Assembly: GCA_963932465.1 (NCBI GenBank)
Contig: OZ010794.1
Span: 214,843,748-214,907,747, forward strand
Length of the DNA stretch: 64,000 bases
Direction of reading: 5' to 3'
Source: Maratus speciosus
Lineage: Eukaryota > Arthropoda > Arachnida > Araneae > Salticidae
The notes below the pieces were generated by a model. That model was not told where the DNA came from and did no database searches. It worked only from the letters and a program-made list of their open reading frames with translations. Of this stretch, positions 46,824 through 58,379 are shown one piece after another; positions within the stretch are counted from its first letter, which is position 1; the number at the start of each line of letters is the position of its first letter. Both the position numbers and the translations under genes were made by a program.

Positions 46824-47379
46824 TAACCCCAACCCAACGAAACATAACATAACCATATACTGTATATACGCATACATGTATATATGTATGCGTGTTTATC
46901 CAAAAAAGCTTCTGAATACAAACAATGGATTATCGAAATATATTTATTTTAAATTCGCTTTGATTAAACATTTAGTCCAAATTTTGTTTTCGTACATTTA
47001 TCGTACTTTACAAATCAAGCATCTATTTATATCCTTAAGCAAAGAGTAATACTTCGATTAAACAAATCAAGAATAATGTTTTTTGCACCAACACTAATAT
47101 CTTGGGTTATTATTTGCTTTAGGATACAGCAAAATGCAGCGTTCGCTATGAGATAGATATTGGAAAATAAGAAATGCTTCAAATAATCTTTCATTCGAGC
47201 ATAACTGTTAATGAAAATATTCGGGATGTTTTGCTTAAATCTCTCGAGATCATGCGATTATACAAAATATTTACTTTTATGATTTCACCAAACTCTATAG
47301 GAAATACACATTTTGTATACAATATAAAAAATATATACACTAAACCGTATAAATCATATTAAATTAGGCTTATTAGTAC
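46824..47379. other. AT-rich sequence with no recognised gene
   Basis: Part of it (47130-47250) is distantly similar to 41640-41760. Confidence 0.4.
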
Positions 47380-47716
47380 CCATCATACGTAGTATAGGGA
47401 AAGTCTTGTAATCGTTTAAATAAAAATGACGGATTTATGCGTTTCAGACACTGGAGATTCCGAAAAACATATTTTTAGCAAAAACAGAAAAAAAAATGTG
47501 TCGTCCAACTGTCTGTCTTTGTTTCCGTGTGTGCGTCTGTACACGTTCTAACTCTCTTACAAATTGAGATAGAGACTTGAAATTTGGTATGTAATGAGTA
47601 TGGAAGAATGAGAAGAAGCCTATTGAATTTCATTAACCTTGATAATCTGGAACTAATTTTTTCGGATTTTTTTCAGTTTCAAATAAAAGAGATACCACCT
47701 TTGAAATTTTTGCATT
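47380..47716 (+). repeat. Third array-type repeat, terminal part only
   Basis: TAGTATAGGGAAAGTCTTG opens it. A CTGTCTGTCTTTG...GTGTGTGCGTCTGT block follows, then TCTAACTCTCTTACAAATTG and GACTTGAAATTTGGTATG. The order and wording parallel families 1 and 2 (GACA/CTGT stretch, then CTAACTC, then the array). Only about one unit follows before a pogo-like element begins at 47720. Confidence 0.55.
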
Positions 47717-47719
47717 ATA

Positions 47720-48856
47720 CAGTCGAACCTCTATTTAACGAAGTCGCTAAATACCGGGTAAAAGTTCGTTACATGGAAAATTCGTTAAATAGAGATTCAC
47801 GTTTTAAAATACTTTAAACTACATAAAACAGTTTTTAAATTCATAAACACTAAATATTTTTACTAAATGTAATTAATCACATTTTTTTTTATAAATTATA
47901 TCGGTTTGTTTTATTTATTTTACCCATCAATATCCATCATCAATTCGTTTTTTCTATGTGTTTAAATCTTTGAAATCTGCAAGGAAAACAAAACATTGTC
48001 CGGGAATGCACTGTATTTTCTGTTTAAAGTAAATAGCTTTACATTAAAATTAACGAATTTTAATTACCTTCTCGTATTTATTATTATTATAACAAATAAT
48101 TTTAACCATATATTAACATATGCATCCTTAAATTTAGTTTCTGAAGAACTATGTTAATTTTGTCTGAGTTTTTTCATTTAAAAAGTGCTTTCTCTCATAA
48201 TACATATCGCATCTTTGCAATGCACCAAAAACCCCTTCATGCGTATTTTCTTCTAACTATAATCCGCGTCGGATTGTTTCAAATGATTTTAGCATTTCAT
48301 CATACGAAGTTTTGTTAATTCCTGCATTATGATAATTTCCATCATAATCACATTCGTCTTCATCGCAATTCATTGCTGTATTGTTTTTATTTTTCACACT
48401 GTCGAAAATATCCAATTCGGATAGAGTTTCCGAGGGTTCAATTTCAGAATTAAGTGAAATACAATCCTCAATCAGCACATCATGGTTAATTTCTTCTTTT
48501 TTTCTCATCTGTATCCACATTTTTGTATGTTACTCTAAACGATTATCGTCTTCATCCTCCGTACATACTGAATTCTCACTGCTGACAAAGAAGGTGCCTG
48601 GTAAAACCATTTCAAGGCCATTGAACATCATAAAATGTGTTCAAAGAAAGAGTAAGGTTGAAATGTCCAGAAACATTTTGAGAAATGGGGGGAAAAAAAA
48701 GTAGATTACAAGAAAAAGTTCGTTAAATAGAGAATGCACTTCGCTATTTGGAGGTTACTTTACGAAGAAATTCGCAAAATGTTCTTGGTTCCAAGGAAAA
48801 GTTCGCAAAATAGAGAAATTCGAAAAATATAGGTTCGATAAATAGAGGTCCGACTG
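47720..48856 (-). mobile_element. Pogo/Tigger-like deletion derivative, copy 1 (1137 bp)
   Basis: CAGTCGAACCTCTATTTAAC and the inverse AAATAGAGGTCCGACTG are flanked by TA. Subterminal GAATTTCTCTATTTTGCG-type repeats occur at the right end. It carries a 3' transposase remnant on the minus strand. Copy 2 at 51668-52806 has the same structure in the opposite orientation. Confidence 0.88.
48257..48520 (-). pseudogene. Pogo/Tigger/jerky-type transposase C-terminal tail
   Basis: An 87-codon frame has the order usual downstream of the DDE domain in these proteins: NHDVLIEDCISLNSEIEPSE with ETLSELDIFDSVKN, an acidic MNCDEDECDYDG segment, and a final helix SYDEMLKSFETIRRGL. The DNA-binding and catalytic parts are absent, having been deleted from the element. 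The frame is open here, while copy 2 has a one-base loss in the last helix. The plus-strand frame over it is a shadow. Confidence 0.7.
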
Positions 48857-49089
48857 TATTATTGACATTTCACTTACTATTTAAATTGTAGTGCGTAAAA
48901 AACAAATATTACACCGAGTGCTACGGAAAATGCCTGCTCTGACACTTCGTAAACTTCAAATCGTACGTCTGTTTTTCATTGTTATTTGCATCTAAAAGAA
49001 ATTTGGTCGCCAACTTAAGAAAAAGGTATTGAATTTTCTATACCTTATTCCAACATTTAGAATAACAAGAAAGAAAACATCATACATCA

Positions 49090-49919
49090 AGCATAGATTA
49101 TGAAATATTTTCCAAAACATTCTGAATAATGAAACAAAACTGCAGTATTTAATAAGTTAAAATAGTATCCCTAATTCAAACATATGGGAACGTATAACAC
49201 ATTTGAAAACTCAATTTCAGCTGTTCCCATTTACTATCGGAAAATTATTCTAATTGTTTGAGCAGCCCTGTTAGATTTGCAGGTATTAACTACATGCATG
49301 CCAAAATTTTGTTCAGTTAAGAAATACATATACTCAAGTTGAAAATTCCCTTTCAGCAATTTCCGTTATTAAGGAGAATGAATGTACGTGAATTTAAATG
49401 TTACCCTGTATATGAGTTATAGATATAACTTACAACTATTAAAATGCAAAATAAATAGTTAAATTTAAAAGCGCATGCCGAAATTGAAAACACACTTCCA
49501 GCAATGATTATTCAAAGACAGTACTGTAATCGATTTCTTTTGTGTGTATCTATAAATGAACGACAAATGCTATGAATAACCTCTTCTATCGTAATAATCT
49601 TGTAGTGAAATATTCAGTGATTTATATCAGTTTCAATACATTTGAAATAGCGCAATATCATTAAAATATTCTTCAAACGACTATTCCCCATATACCATAA
49701 TGTAATGGAATTATTTTGGGTTTTCCTGTAAATGAAATACAGGGGAAATGAAATATAACTCCCACATACTTCATATACAGTACCAAACATGTCGAGGTGA
49801 CCATAAATAACGTTTATCAATTTTATGAAAATCCGAGTATACCTTTGGGAGTTAGAGGGTGGACAGACGGACAGACAAACCGAATGCATAAACACTTTTC
49901 AACTTTGTTGGAAAGTTTT
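49090..49919. repeat. Tandem-array element, family 2 copy b (inverted)
   Basis: The right end carries the hairpin AACACTTTTCAAC...GTTGGAAAG (49891-49919). Before it are a GGACAGACGGACAGAC block and GGGAGTTAGAGG. Further left the inverse cores (CCCTGT at 49266, 49404) mark decayed array units. It is in opposite orientation to 27147-28386. Confidence 0.65.
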
Positions 49920-50382
49920 AAAATTTGATTTAAAAAAAATGAATTTCATTTGAATAAAAAAGTTTTTTTGCTTATTATGCTGTTATCCTAAGCGAAAAAA
50001 AAAAAACACTTTACTCATAACGAATGTAATGCCCCCTTACGGAGAAAAAACTTTCGGGACGAATCATATATTACACTTCTTTTATTTTAAAAGCATCACC
50101 TTTCTAAAAAAAACTTTTAAAAATTATTTAATTGCTGAAATTTTGAGTTTAGATATAGCAACTTTTTTAATGCAAAAATAAACAATGTTAAAATAGTGCA
50201 TGCGCAATCGAAGAAGGGATTACAATTGTGATAGTGAATGACTTATATTAAATCTGGTTTGAGGCAACCGTAAAAAATTAGAAGATTTACATTACAGGTG
50301 CAACCTATAATCAAGCTTTTCAAAACTGTATTAAAAATCTATAAATAGAAAAACAAATATTTCCAACTTTTGATTTTTAAAT
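49920..50382. other. AT-rich sequence with no recognised gene
   Basis: No motif or family match was noticed. Confidence 0.4.
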
Positions 50383-50592
50383 TTTACACAAGAACTACCG
50401 TGAACCGTAATTTTGACGGCTGCCATATGAAATGTTTTGGTTCAAACCAGAAATTGGATTATGAAATAAGTATAAAAAATACAAAGAAGAAAAAAAAACT
50501 TAAATAATAAAGTTAAACTGTTTTAAATCAAAATTCTAGTGTGAAATATTTTTATAAAACTTGACTCAAGTTTCCGGTAGTTCTAATGTTAA
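50383..50592. mobile_element. TTAA MITE, family E copy 3
   Basis: TTTACACAAGAACTACCG at the left (decayed TTAACACTAGAAC) and CCGGTAGTTCTAATGTTAA at the right. Confidence 0.75.
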
Positions 50593-51386
50593 AACTGCAC
50601 AGCTTTTAAGCCATAATAATATTTACGTTACGTCACAATAAATCTTACAAATTTTTACAACTTGGCGCTGTTTTTGGAAAAAAATATGTTTGACATATTT
50701 TAACAATTTTTGATCAATCTCGAGTATTGCCGTTTTACTAATACAATTAGATCTTGACTAAAGGTGTCACTGGATTCTTAGTTCTGCCTAGGCCATTTTT
50801 ATTTAAGAAAATATAAGAAAGATTTTTTCAAAATTATACGTCTTTATAACAAACCAGAATTATACGTTCAGATTATATGTCTTTATAACTATTTTATGTT
50901 TTATGTTAGACTATACGAAATCTCATATGAAATCGAAACATGATTAACCCTTTTATGTATTGAATTATGAATTCATGAAAATTGCATCTTCTACAGCACT
51001 TTTTGTGAATTTTTGAAACTACATTAGAAGATTTGCATAATCATTTAATAAATTTTAGAAGGGTTTTTAGATGGATTGGAGGGTTTAGTTTAGAAGAATT
51101 AATTAAATTTGAATTTATAGGGGTTTTCTTGCAATATTTATAACACCACTTAAATCTTTTATTTTAAATATTTTTGTAGAATTAAGAAAGGTACAACTAT
51201 AACGTTCCTACAATAGAAATATAGAAATATTTCCGAATTTAAAAATCCCCCCCCCCCCCCAACGCCAAGAAAGCTGAAAAGATGCAAAGGCAAAAAAAAA
51301 AAAAAAAAAATCACACTTTTAAAAATATTTTTGTTTTATGTAACCAATAATGCTTTTGGAACAAGATAAAATAATGCATCTATAAC
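50593..51386. other. AT-rich sequence with no recognised gene
   Basis: It contains a C14 run near 51248-51261 and an A run near 51293-51310. TATACGTCTTTATAAC and TATATGTCTTTATAAC form a small direct repeat around 50846 and 50875. Confidence 0.4.
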
Positions 51387-51555
51387 CAGTGGTGGAAAAT
51401 TGGCGCAGAGGCGGAGCCTATTGACACCACTAAAATTTTATAGTATTCTTCACCTTAATAAAAACGCAGAAATTCTGTCATTAGATAAGGAAAAAAATAC
51501 TACTAAAATTTTGTGGCGTCAATAGGCTCCTCCTCTGCGCGAATTTTCCACCACT
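51387..51555. mobile_element. hAT MITE with 8-bp duplication
   Basis: CAGTGGTGGAAAATTGGCGC is inverted at the right as GCGCGAATTTTCCACCACT, with arms of ~50 bp. The flanks TCTATAAC (51379-51386) and CCTATAAC (51556-51563) agree at 7 of 8 positions. Confidence 0.9.
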
Positions 51556-51667
51556 CCTATAACTCATTCTAAACTGTAATACTTATAATCGATATATTAA
51601 ATGAATTTTATAACAAGCTATTTTAATGGTACTTATAAGTACCGTCAGTGGAAAAGGGGTTAAAATA

Positions 51668-52806
51668 CAGTCGAACCTCTATTTAACGAACCTCTATTTT
51701 GCGAATTTCTCTATTTTGCGAACTTTTCCTTGGAACGAAGAATAATTTGCGAATTTCTTCGTAAAATAACCTCCAAATAGCGAAGTGCATTCTCTATTTA
51801 ACGAACTTTCTATTGTGATCAATTTTTTTTTCTCCCCATTTCTCAAAATATTTCTGGACATTTCAAACTTATTCTTTCTTTAAACACATTTTATGATGTT
51901 CAATGGCCTTGAATTGGTTTTAGCAGGCGTCTTCTTTAGGTCAGCAGTGACAATTCGGTAAGTACGGAGGACGAAGACGATAATCCCTTAGAGTAACTTT
52001 TAAAAAATGTGGATACAGTGAGAAAAAAATAAGAAATTAACTATGATGTGCTGATTGATGATTCTATTTCACTTAATTCTGAAATTGAGACCTCGAAAAC
52101 ACTATCCGAATTTGATATTTTCGACAGTGTGAAAAATAAAAACAATACAGCAATGAATTGCGATGAAGATGAATATGATGGTGATGGAAATGGTCATTAT
52201 GCAGAAATTAACAAAACTTCGTATGATGAAATGCTAAAATCATTTGAACAATCCTACGCGAATTATAGTTAGAAGAAAATACGCATGAAGGGGTTTTTGG
52301 TGCATTTCAAAGATGCGAGACGTATTATGAGAGAAAGCACTTTTTTTAAATAAAAAACTCAGGCAAAATTAACAGAGCTTTTCAGAAATTAAATTTAAGG
52401 ACGCATATGTTAATGTATGGTTAAAATTATTTGCTATAATAATAATAAATACGATAATGTCATTAAAATTCGTTAATTTTAATGTAAAACTATTTACTTT
52501 AAACAGAAAATACAGTGTATTCCAGGACAATGTTTTGTTTTCCTTGCAGATTTCAAAGATTTAAACACATAGAAAAAATGAATTGATGATGGATATTGGT
52601 GGGCAAAATAAATAAAACAAATCGATGTAATTTATTAAAAAAATGTGATTAATTACTTTTAGTAAAAATATTTAGTGTTCATGAATTTCAAATCTGTTTT
52701 ATGTAAGTTTAAAGCATTTTAAAAGGTGAATCTCTATTTAACGAATTTTCCATATAATGAAATTTTTTCCGGGATTTAGCGACTTCGTTAAATAGAGGTT
52801 CGACTG
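51668..52806 (+). mobile_element. Pogo/Tigger-like deletion derivative, copy 2 (1139 bp)
   Basis: CAGTCGAACCTCTATTTAAC and AAATAGAGGTTCGACTG ends between TA dinucleotides (51666-51667 and 52807-52808). It is collinear with copy 1 but points the other way. Confidence 0.88.
52048..52272 (+). pseudogene. Pogo/Tigger/jerky-type transposase C-terminal tail, frameshifted
   Basis: It contains the same segments as the frame at 48257-48520: DSISLNSEIETSKTLSEFD, FDSVKNKNNTAMNCDEDE and SYDEMLKSFE. After that helix start a single lost A (near 52246) changes the frame and ends it differently. No catalytic domain is present. It shows that both elements derive from one internally deleted parent rather than from independent deletions. 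Confidence 0.7.
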
Positions 52807-53203
52807 TATTTATTGATTGATAATCTTAGAAAACCAATCTAAGACGCCAATTTTCAGAAAAGGCTGTACTTCCATTGTCTCGAAACACTGATATACAGGA
52901 AACCGCCGGTCATCAATGTCTTAATTGAAACAAATGTTCTGCCGGTAACATATTAGAGCAGGGTAAAAACATAATAAATTGTCGGGGGTGCATATAAAAA
53001 TGCTTTGTTTTCATTCAAGGATCATTAAATTAGAAAAAAACAAGTTAATTTAATATTTTATAGATTCATTAAAAAAATATTTAAGTTAATTATGCAATTT
53101 TATGGAATATTATAACATTTTCTCCCCGACGTTATGAAAATTATGGTTATATATATATATATATTTTTTTAAATAAAATTTAGCAGTTACACACAATGCA
53201 TGA
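52807..53203. other. AT-rich sequence with a short (TA)n
   Basis: A TA run lies at about 53149-53163. No gene was seen. Confidence 0.4.
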
Positions 53204-53530
53204 AGTTCTTTAAGCCCGCAATCACAAACGAGTATAAGCATTTCGCGCCCATGAGAATAGCAAAAAAAAAAAAAAATCCACTGAATACAGCAAAATTGCT
53301 GTGTATTAATCTCAAAATGTTAATGAAATTGGTTAAGCCTGCGATTACTAAAGCGTGTATGCGGGCTTCGCGCCCATCAATACCAAAGTAAAGAAAAAGT
53401 TACTCTATGCAGCATCCTTGTCGTGTAGCAATCTCGAAAGACGCATCAAATGTGTTAAATCCATTATCAAAATAAAGCATGTAAGAGGGATTCGACTCCA
53501 TTAAAACAAGAACCATATAGTCATTCATGG
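53204..53530. repeat. Three ~125-bp tandem units
   Basis: AAGCCCGCAATCACAAACGA (53213), AAGCCTGCGATTACTAAAGC (53336) and AAATCCATTATCAAAATAAA (53459) start successive, increasingly diverged units with TTCGCGCCCAT at the same relative place in the first two. Confidence 0.65.
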
Positions 53531-53827
53531 TAACTTTGATCTGCATTTTCTCTATTTTCATATGCCCCACTCTTATTTTAAGAATATTGTTGCAACTAGA
53601 GGCATAAAAGAGAAGAAATTATCCTAAATTATTCTATGACAATCAGAAATTAAGGAATAATAAGGATATAAACAATAAAAAAAATATTTTTAACGTGGTT
53701 CAGAGTTATCTAGCATTATAGGGTTTTGCACCATATTACAAATATCACACAAAATAAGACATAGAAAAAATTATTATACTTCTAGATGGGACAATTTTGA
53801 AACGAAAAAAGTGTTTTTTTCAGATAT

Positions 53828-54037
53828 TTAACACAAGAACGTCCGGAAATTCATCCAATCTTAATAAAAACATTTTTTTCACCAGAATATTTATTTTAAA
53901 AAATTTTACTAATTTATTCAAACAAATTTCCGCTAGTTACAATTTAATGAATTTTACGTATAAAAATTCTGGTTCGGAACGACATTTTGTCATTTGATGG
54001 GTGTTGAATTGACACTAGCTGGACGTTCTAGTATTAA
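53828..54037. mobile_element. TTAA MITE, family E copy 4
   Basis: TTAACACAAGAACGTCCGG at the left and GGACGTTCTAGTATTAA at the right, 210 bp. Confidence 0.82.
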
Positions 54038-54165
54038 AGACTCCTAATTTACATCGTAAAATAATATAAAATTTGGGGGGGGGGGGGGAGGCGGTATTAA
54101 CTGAATTTTGGTCCACTTCGAAATTTCCGAAAGGAAAGACATGTTTTTCATACCTATTTGGTAAT
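54038..54165. other. Short stretch with a G12 run
   Basis: A long G run at about 54076-54087 is followed by nothing recognisable. Confidence 0.4.
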
Positions 54166-54589
54166 TAGGGCCTGATTGCGGTTGCTTTAGTCTTTATAAC
54201 TACTCGAACGTTAGTCAATGGAAATTGAAAACGAAACTGGTCTTACAAAAAGTAGAGATTTTGCCCCGCTACATTTATTCTTCCCTCATGCTCGCGCATG
54301 AGCGTTGAATTCGAAAACTGTAGGCAAAATTTTAACATTGTGGTTTTGAGCTATACCCTCCATGAAATTATGAATAAAGAGGTATTAACACAAATCGAAA
54401 ATGGTGAAGAATCAACTTCAAAGTGTTAGAATCGGCCTGTTTACTGTCGGGAAAATTTCCAACAGTAATTTTGTATGGAAATTTCTTCTCTATTTAAATG
54501 CCTTGTTCAAGCATAATTTCTATCACAATTGAGGCAAAAGTAATTCATTTTAACTGTTGGAGGTGTGCCCCTGCAGTAGTCAAATCCTG
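54166..54589. mobile_element. Probable hAT-like element, decayed
   Basis: AGGGCCTGATTGCGG at the left and AGTCAAATCCTG at the right resemble the ends of the 7242-7404 MITE. The inner AACTGTTGGAGGTGTGCCCC fits the same family. No target duplication is left. Confidence 0.5.
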
Positions 54590-54959
54590 TATTTCAGTTA
54601 CATTGTGACAACAAAAACAATAAAATCCTCTTATCAATTTCGGTGAATTTGTTTACCTTCGAGGCTAAATTACATCAGTAAATTTTGTAGAATTTTTTAC
54701 CTTATTTAAATACATTATTAACATGTTGAGTGCTACCATACAGATTTGCCAGTTTGGCCTCCACTTTTATCCAGAAATTTAGAGTTCATACCAGAAATAA
54801 AGAATAGCATCTTACGTTTTATTTAATAAAAGACATTTAGCAATAACATAAAGTAAAATATCTTCTTTCGAAATTTCCGGTATTAATTTAAAATTTCTGA
54901 TCACTTTCGCTGCTGATCCCGCGTCACCGCCTGTCCCCTGGTGTGCTGTAAGCAACATA
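54590..54959. other. Fragment of a CAG-TTGCCAGTTTG-type MITE and flanking sequence
   Basis: CAGATTTGCCAGTTTGGCC at 54741 resembles the left end of the 15203-15802 MITE. Its right end is not found. Confidence 0.45.
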
Positions 54960-55700
54960 CTTGACAACTTCGGACATAGCTTCCGTAAAATGTGAGTTAA
55001 TTCGAACCAGTTTAAACAGGTTTTTGAAAGAAAATATTTTCGATGTATCATTATGCACTTTATTAACAGTTTCCACATAAAACATGTTTAATGTCATTTC
55101 TTTAAAAAAATTCTGGTTGGAAACATGTTTAACCTGGTTTAAGCCTTAAATGTCGGGCGTTGCTTTTCGGCAACATACCCAATTTAGGCTTCTAAAATAC
55201 TATTAGAATAATATTGAAGCTATAATGCCTAATGTTGCCAATAAAATACATTCTGAAACTATTATTAAATCGATTTTCAACATGTAGATGGCAACACCTG
55301 TATTGTTTAAGAATAAAGATAGATTTATTTTTTCAATTGTTGCTGCATGTTCTTTTTGTTTTGTTTGGAAGCTTGCGAAGTACCCTATTTTTTTCTGCAG
55401 TGAGCAAGTAAAATTTACTTCTTATTATAGTTCCTAAAATTCTTGTGTGTTCAATATTATAAAATTTTATCGAGTAAAATTATTTTTTCAATTAAAGACC
55501 AGTATTACCGATTAATAACAAACTGTTTTTTAGCCGTAAACCATACTTAAAAGAAAATATGGTTTTTTAGAGTATTTTCCCATGATTTATTCAAAAAATG
55601 AAAGCCGAAAAACGTTATTACAATGATTTTTGTTAAATCCGACATCTAAGGGTTAAATTAACTCAAATTTTACGGAAGTTATGTCCGAAGATCGCAAGTA
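54960..55700. mobile_element. TIR element split by a TTAA MITE
   Basis: CTTCGGACATAGCTTCCG at the left and CGGAAGTTATGTCCGAAG at the right are inverted, with TGAGTTAATTCGAACCAG and TGGTTTAAATTAACTCA further in. Positions 55140-55656 are a later insertion. The remaining ~225 bp are related to the 21684-21917 MITE. Confidence 0.8.
55140..55656 (+). mobile_element. TTAA MITE, family D copy 2 (~517 bp)
   Basis: TTAAGCCTTAAATGTCGGG at the left and CCGACATCTAAGGGTTAA at the right. It is collinear with 19398-19913 throughout, including TTGCTTTTCGGCAACATAC. Confidence 0.9.
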
Positions 55701-55967
55701 TGAAACAAACTATTGTCACCATTTTGTGGCTACATCCGCAGTTACTTCTCTCGCAACTGCTAAACACACACGCTTTATTTCACCTCTCTTTATTCCTTCC
55801 TCTCTTGTCTCTTCTCCATCCGAAATTCAACAGAAAAAAAAGATGTCCGAATTCAAAGATTTTGCTCATATACGTGCGCATAGTGTGTGTTCAAAATATT
55901 TCAATTTGACCAGAATTTTGCACAGAAAAGTTCGCCTTTTCTAATCTCAAAATTTCAGTAATTAGAT
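55701..55967. other. Moderately GC-richer sequence, no gene assigned
   Basis: Overlapping plus-strand frames (55681-55944) begin in the TIR of the preceding element and have no recognisable motif. Confidence 0.35.
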
Positions 55968-56116
55968 CAGCGGTGGCCATTTGCGGCACGCCAGATCCCA
56001 CTATTTTTTTGAAGAAAAAGCTAACTTCTTGAATCGAAGAGATTCGATGATGAGATAAGTCAATGATTACTACAAAATTTTAGAGGTGTGCTTCGTGCCA
56101 CAGTTGGCCACCCCTG
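55968..56116. mobile_element. hAT MITE with 8-bp duplication
   Basis: CAGCGGTGGCCATTTG and CAGTTGGCCACCCCTG ends. The flanks AATTAGAT (55960-55967) and AATTAAAT (56117-56124) agree at 7 of 8 positions. Its middle (GAAGAGATTCGATGAT) gives the uninterrupted version of the copy at 61681-62034. Confidence 0.88.
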
Positions 56117-56124
56117 AATTAAAT

Positions 56125-57374
56125 AATTCGAAAGCATTTGTCAGAAAGAAACGTGGTGCCAAAACAAAAACATATGGAAAAAACACATTTGGATAGTAAA
56201 AATTGTTTATCGCGAAATAGGCTGCATTTCTTAGGTAAATTATAATTTGAGAAAATCTGTTTAACAATCCTTGCTTGTTAGATACGTTGTATTCGTAAAT
56301 CTAAAACAAAATTACAGATTTTATATTCTTTTGTACAACAAGGTTAAACGGAAATTTGGGTAAAAATACAATGATTAGATTTGATTTTTCTGCATGCATA
56401 ACAGCGATTCCCTTTAGTTAAAGGAGAAATGAAAAGTATTTCAGGAATTAATTTATTTTATCTTATTATGTCTTATTTAAGAAAATACAATTCGTATTTA
56501 TCTTGAGGGAATCCATTTAATTTTGTGCAAGGTAAATAAAATTCTCTCTGACTGCCTTATGCAAATTAAATTTATCATATAAAAGATTTTGAGTATTTAT
56601 TAAAAGTAAATTGAAAAAGTAAAATGTAAATATGAATCACTAGTTCAAAAATATTTAAAGGTTTTACATATAGATAAATAGACCTTTTTATTTTATTTTG
56701 AAATCGTAATTTTGTCATTTTAATTAGTAGGAATTTTAATTTTCTTTTTTAAACTAGCCGTAATAAAGAATTTTACATCAATAAACAAAAAATGTCTCAT
56801 TTAAGCAGCAAAATTATTTTTGCAATTCCGCTTAATAATAATGAAAAAAACTTCTATTCAGGAAATTCAGAAAACAATATATACATTTCTTGCATTTATA
56901 TACGTTTTTTAAAGGAAATCATTGATTAAAAATTTCAGTAAAACAATATTGATTAAGTTTATTGTTTTCGATGTGCATATCAGTAATATTCGCTTTATGT
57001 ATAAAAGTAAAAATTTTGTTTTCAGGATACGACTTTTGCAATTATTTTGTGGATTACAAATATATTTTAAAAATACAATTGGTTTTTCCCTCGAGGAAAT
57101 GTTATTTTTCATTAAAAGAAATTGCATTCTCTTTGGCAGCCTTGTGTAAATTACATTATCATAAGAAATGCTTGTTGATTTTTAAAAATGAAATCAGGTA
57201 AATAAAATTTACTTTTGCTTTAATACAGAAATGGAATAAGGATTTACATGTGGACAAAGAGCTAATTTTCGCATACTTTAAAAGAAGATTTCTGTCAATT
57301 AAAAAAAAAAGGTAGATTTTTAACTTTCTTACGAAAACTAGCTTTTTCTTTCACCAGTGAAATAAAATAGTCCA
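56125..57374. other. AT-rich sequence with a diverged internal duplication
   Basis: The sequence around 56470-56580 resembles 57040-57160 (CTTGAGGGAAT versus CCTCGAGGAAA, CTGCCTTATGCAAATTA versus AGCCTTGTGTAAATTA). Several overlapping open frames here reflect composition. Confidence 0.4.
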
Positions 57375-57944
57375 AGAGCTGTTAAACATTTTAGGGAAGG
57401 TATTTGAGGCACCCTGAAAATTTGTGCAACACTTCTTTTGTAATGGCTGAATACAAAATCGAATGTCTGGCTGAAGGATCGTGGCCCAAAAACTGTGCCA
57501 GACACGTGTCAAGTGCCATTTTTTGACTACCAAAAAAAAAAGTATTTGGGGCACGCTGAGATTGAGACTGAATAATATTTATACTTAGAAAAAAATATTT
57601 TGAAAACGACAGACACTTTAGTCGGCCCCAAAACTGTGCCCGACACGTGTCAAGTGCCATGTTTTGACTACCCCAAAAAGGTATTTGAGGCACGCTGAGA
57701 TTGAGGCAGAATAATATTTATGCTTAGAAAAAAATATTTTGAAAATGACAGACACTTTAGTCGGCATAAAAACTATGCCAGACACGTGCCAAGTGCCAAA
57801 TGGCACTTGACACGTGTCTGGCACAGTTTTTGGGCCACGACCCTTCAGCCAGGCATTCGATTTTGTATTCAGGCATTACAAAAGAAGTGTTGCACAAATT
57901 TTCAGGGTGCCTCAAATACCTACTCAAAAATGTTCAACAGCTCT
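57375..57944. mobile_element. Foldback element of ~140-bp units with 146-bp terminal arms
   Basis: The arms at 57375-57520 and 57799-57944 are near-perfect inverted copies (AGAGCTGTT...TGTCTGGC...). Between them are direct ~140-bp units beginning AAAACTGTGCC at 57488, 57630 and 57768. The last unit meets the right arm at the palindrome AAGTGCCAAATGGCACTT (57791-57808). GACACGTGTC, itself palindromic, recurs in the units. A transcript would fold into a long hairpin. The open frames here are shadows of the repetition. Confidence 0.85.
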
Positions 57945-58026
57945 CCTACTAAAATTTAATTTAAAGATCGAAAACCTACTTAAAAAGTCCCCGCTTATTT
58001 AACATATTGATTTTACTATTGAATGC

Positions 58027-58340
58027 TTCGGGCATGCGCAAAAACATAGTTTTCCTCCTTTGAATATATTTTTAATCAAGTACCGCAAAAAATTTTGTAT
58101 GAAGAAAATAATCAAATGTATAATTGCCAGCCAATCTAAATTTTTTAATCAATTACCTTTAGAAATTTTCAAATTCTAGAGATTTTTATTTTTTATATTT
58201 ACGGCTTTCTAAAACTGATTCTAATCAAAATAAGAAACTTCTTTCTTCATACAAAATTTTTGTTAGATACAAAATGTTAGATACAAAAGTTAAAAAAGAA
58301 AAAAAAAAGGTTGACAGCTATGTTTTTGCGCATGCCCGAA
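58027..58340. mobile_element. MITE with perfect 22-bp inverted ends
   Basis: TCGGGCATGCGCAAAAAC (from 58028) and its exact inverse (ending 58339) match over 22 of 22 bases. A second pair, TTTTGTATGAAGAAA and TTTCTTCATACAAAA, lies further in. Confidence 0.85.
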
Positions 58341-58379
58341 TGATTCATTCGAATATTAAAATTATTCATTCCCATCACT

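Noticed and set aside
48381..48704. 107-codon plus-strand frame
   Set aside because: It is the shadow of the minus-strand transposase tail at 48257-48520.
56909..57201. Overlapping frames on both strands
   Set aside because: Hydrophobic, F/I/K-rich translations of AT-rich DNA with no family signature.
57351..58002. Six overlapping frames with repeated peptide text
   Set aside because: They reflect the direct and inverted ~140-bp units of the foldback element.
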